Source of the DNA: an uncultured Corynebacterium sp.
Lineage (GTDB): Bacteria > Actinomycetota > Actinomycetes > Mycobacteriales > Mycobacteriaceae
Assembly (NCBI RefSeq): GCF_937999985.1
Contig: NZ_CALLDG010000031.1
Span: 1 to 13,370, forward strand
Length of the DNA: 13,370 nucleotides
Direction: 5' to 3'
Shown: positions 12,558 through 13,370 of the stretch, in pieces
Layout: each line of letters begins with the position of its first letter
How positions within the stretch are numbered: position 1 is the first letter of the stretch
Notes under the pieces: generated by a model
Told to the model about the DNA's origin: nothing
What the model saw: only the letters and a program-made list of their open reading frames with translations
Database searches by the model: none
Translations under genes and position numbers: made by a program

Positions 12558-13144
12558 TCATGAGCGCAGACCAGAAACCCGTTCCGCGAACCACCGCCGA
12601 GTTCGACGCAGGAACAGGTGAACTTCCAACCTGGGGGGAGCTGGTCGAAGAGCACGCCGACAGTGTGTACCGCCTGGCCTACCGGCTCGCGGGTAACCAG
12701 CAAGACGCAGAAGACCTCACGCAGGATACGTTCATGCGTGTCTTCCGCAGTCTGAAGAGCTACCAGCCGGGCACCTTTGAAGGGTGGCTGCACCGCATCA
12801 CCACCAACCTGTTCCTCGACATGGTTCGGCGCCGCGCGAAAATCCGCATGGAGGCGCTGCCGGAGGATTACGACCGCATCGAAGGCGGCATCGCCGACCC
12901 CGTGGCGACGTTCGAGCTCAACAACCTCGACCCGGCGCTGGAGCAGGCGCTGGATCAGCTGGCTCCCGAATACCGCGTGGCGGTCGTCCTGTGCGACGGG
13001 CTGGGCATGAGCTACGACGAGATTTCCCAGACCCTCGGCATCAAGATGGGCACCGTCCGCTCCCGCATCCACCGCGCCCGCGCGCAACTTCGGGGTAACC
13101 TGGAGCGTAACCAAGGCGAACTGGTTTTCACCGGCCAGGCCTAG
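12554..13144 (+). CDS. sigE: ECF RNA polymerase sigma factor SigE
   Basis: Extracytoplasmic-function sigma factor directing envelope-stress transcription. The protein has 196 residues. Region 2 (about 30-96) contains YRLAYRLAGNQQDAEDLTQDTF, FRSLKSYQPGTFEGWLHRI and NLFLDMVRRRAK, almost identical to mycobacterial SigE as I remember it. Region 4 (about 129-185) has the helix-turn-helix MSYDEISQTLGIKMGTVRSRIHRAR (152-176). Unlike M. tuberculosis SigE it has only a short N-terminal extension. The start is uncertain between ATG 12554 and ATG 12560; neither has a well-spaced Shine-Dalgarno sequence, and a CATAAT hexamer 7 bases before 12560 would fit a leaderless start there. It is followed 90 bases later by the anti-sigma gene and is divergent from the methyltransferase-like gene, as in related genomes. 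Confidence 0.95.
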   Translation: MVMSADQKPVPRTTAEFDAGTGELPTWGELVEEHADSVYRLAYRLAGNQQDAEDLTQDTFMRVFRSLKSYQPGTFEGWLHRITTNLFLDMVRRRAKIRMEALPEDYDRIEGGIADPVATFELNNLDPALEQALDQLAPEYRVAVVLCDGLGMSYDEISQTLGIKMGTVRSRIHRARAQLRGNLERNQGELVFTGQA

Positions 13145-13160
13145 GTCGGTCTAGGTCTGG
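13141..13160 (+). repeat. Tandem 10-base duplication over the sigE stop codon
   Basis: CTAGGTCGGT (13141-13150) is followed directly by CTAGGTCTGG (13151-13160), with eight of ten bases shared. The first copy contains the sigE stop TAG. Confidence 0.5.
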
Positions 13161-13183
13161 CTTAGCTGTTACCGGTAGCTAAG
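13161..13183. repeat. Hairpin-forming inverted repeat between sigE and its anti-sigma gene
   Basis: CTTAGCT (13161-13167) and AGCTAAG (13177-13183) are a perfect 7-base inverted repeat around GTTACCGGT, which itself contains the palindrome ACCGGT. There is no T-run after it on either side, so it is not a standard terminator. It might be an attenuating or mRNA-processing hairpin, or a binding site. Confidence 0.45.
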
Positions 13184-13234
13184 AAACTTCGAACGCAACC
13201 GCAACTGGGACATGCAGAAAGGCAGGTAGGGCAC

Positions 13235-13370
13235 GTGACATCTTTCGTAGAGAATTTTCCGGGGGAGCTGTCCGTAGACCACCTGTCCACCGAAGCCATC
13301 GCCGCGCTGGTTGATGGGGAGCTTTCCCGCCGTGCCGAACACCGCGCGAAGATCCACTTGGTGCACTGTG
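13235..13370 (+). CDS. Zinc-type anti-sigma factor for SigE (RseA/CseE-like), 3' end outside window
   Basis: The first 45 codons of the anti-sigma factor that should hold SigE inactive until envelope stress. The visible sequence, starting GTG and reading MTSFVENFPGELSVDHL, includes HLSTEAIAALVDGELSRRAEHR (about 17-38), which matches the M. tuberculosis RseA N-terminal helix as I remember it. It ends in IHLVHC, the beginning of the H-x3-C-x2-C zinc anti-sigma motif; the second cysteine is beyond the window. The GTG at 13235 has AGG at 13224-13226 (8-base spacing) and no nearby TANNNT hexamer, so translation from a sigE cotranscript is likely. In C. glutamicum the corresponding gene is cseE, followed by tatB. 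Confidence 0.85.
   Translation, partial: MTSFVENFPGELSVDHLSTEAIAALVDGELSRRAEHRAKIHLVHC

Overview
The window looks like a core chromosomal segment of a high-G+C Corynebacterium, or a close relative in the Mycobacteriales. No similarity search was possible. The assignment rests on gene order and on protein motifs that match known actinobacterial families. The order dapD - amino-acid permease - dapE - LOG-family protein - DivIVA-like protein - rlmA - glgA/glgC - O-methyltransferase-like gene - sigE - anti-sigma factor is, from memory, the arrangement around the dapE and sigE loci of C. glutamicum and, more loosely, M. tuberculosis. I see no tRNA, rRNA, insertion sequence, CRISPR array, integrase or prophage gene.

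Layout. Positions 1-2066 (minus strand) hold the 5' two thirds of dapD, preceded by an AAT-family amino-acid permease. A divergent promoter region (about 2067-2203) leads into plus-strand dapE, a LOG-family nucleotide-5'-monophosphate phosphoribohydrolase, a membrane-anchored DivIVA-like protein, an M17 leucyl aminopeptidase and a 23S rRNA methyltransferase of the RlmA family (2204-7387). Next come two minus-strand genes: a GH32-fold protein that appears to lack its catalytic acids, and glgA upstream of it (7420-10209). glgC is divergent from glgA across a 146-base control region. A strong bidirectional terminator separates glgC from a convergent O-methyltransferase-like gene. A 199-base divergent region rich in repeats precedes sigE (ECF sigma factor), followed by the start of its zinc-type anti-sigma factor, cut by the window end.

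How the genes work together. dapD and dapE are two steps of the succinylase branch of lysine and meso-diaminopimelate synthesis, which feeds peptidoglycan. glgC makes ADP-glucose and glgA uses it for alpha-glucan synthesis. sigE and the anti-sigma gene form an envelope-stress switch. The remaining genes are housekeeping (RNA modification, peptide turnover, amino-acid uptake, polar growth).

The window is mostly ordinary core genome. The points most worth a second look are the catalytically degenerate GH32 protein beside glgA, the degenerate SAM-binding motif in the methyltransferase-like gene beside sigE, a recurring TANNNT-like hexamer 6-8 bases before start codons (leaderless transcripts), and several perfect palindromes or tandem repeats at the glgA/glgC and sigE control regions. 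I found no clear new multi-gene system.
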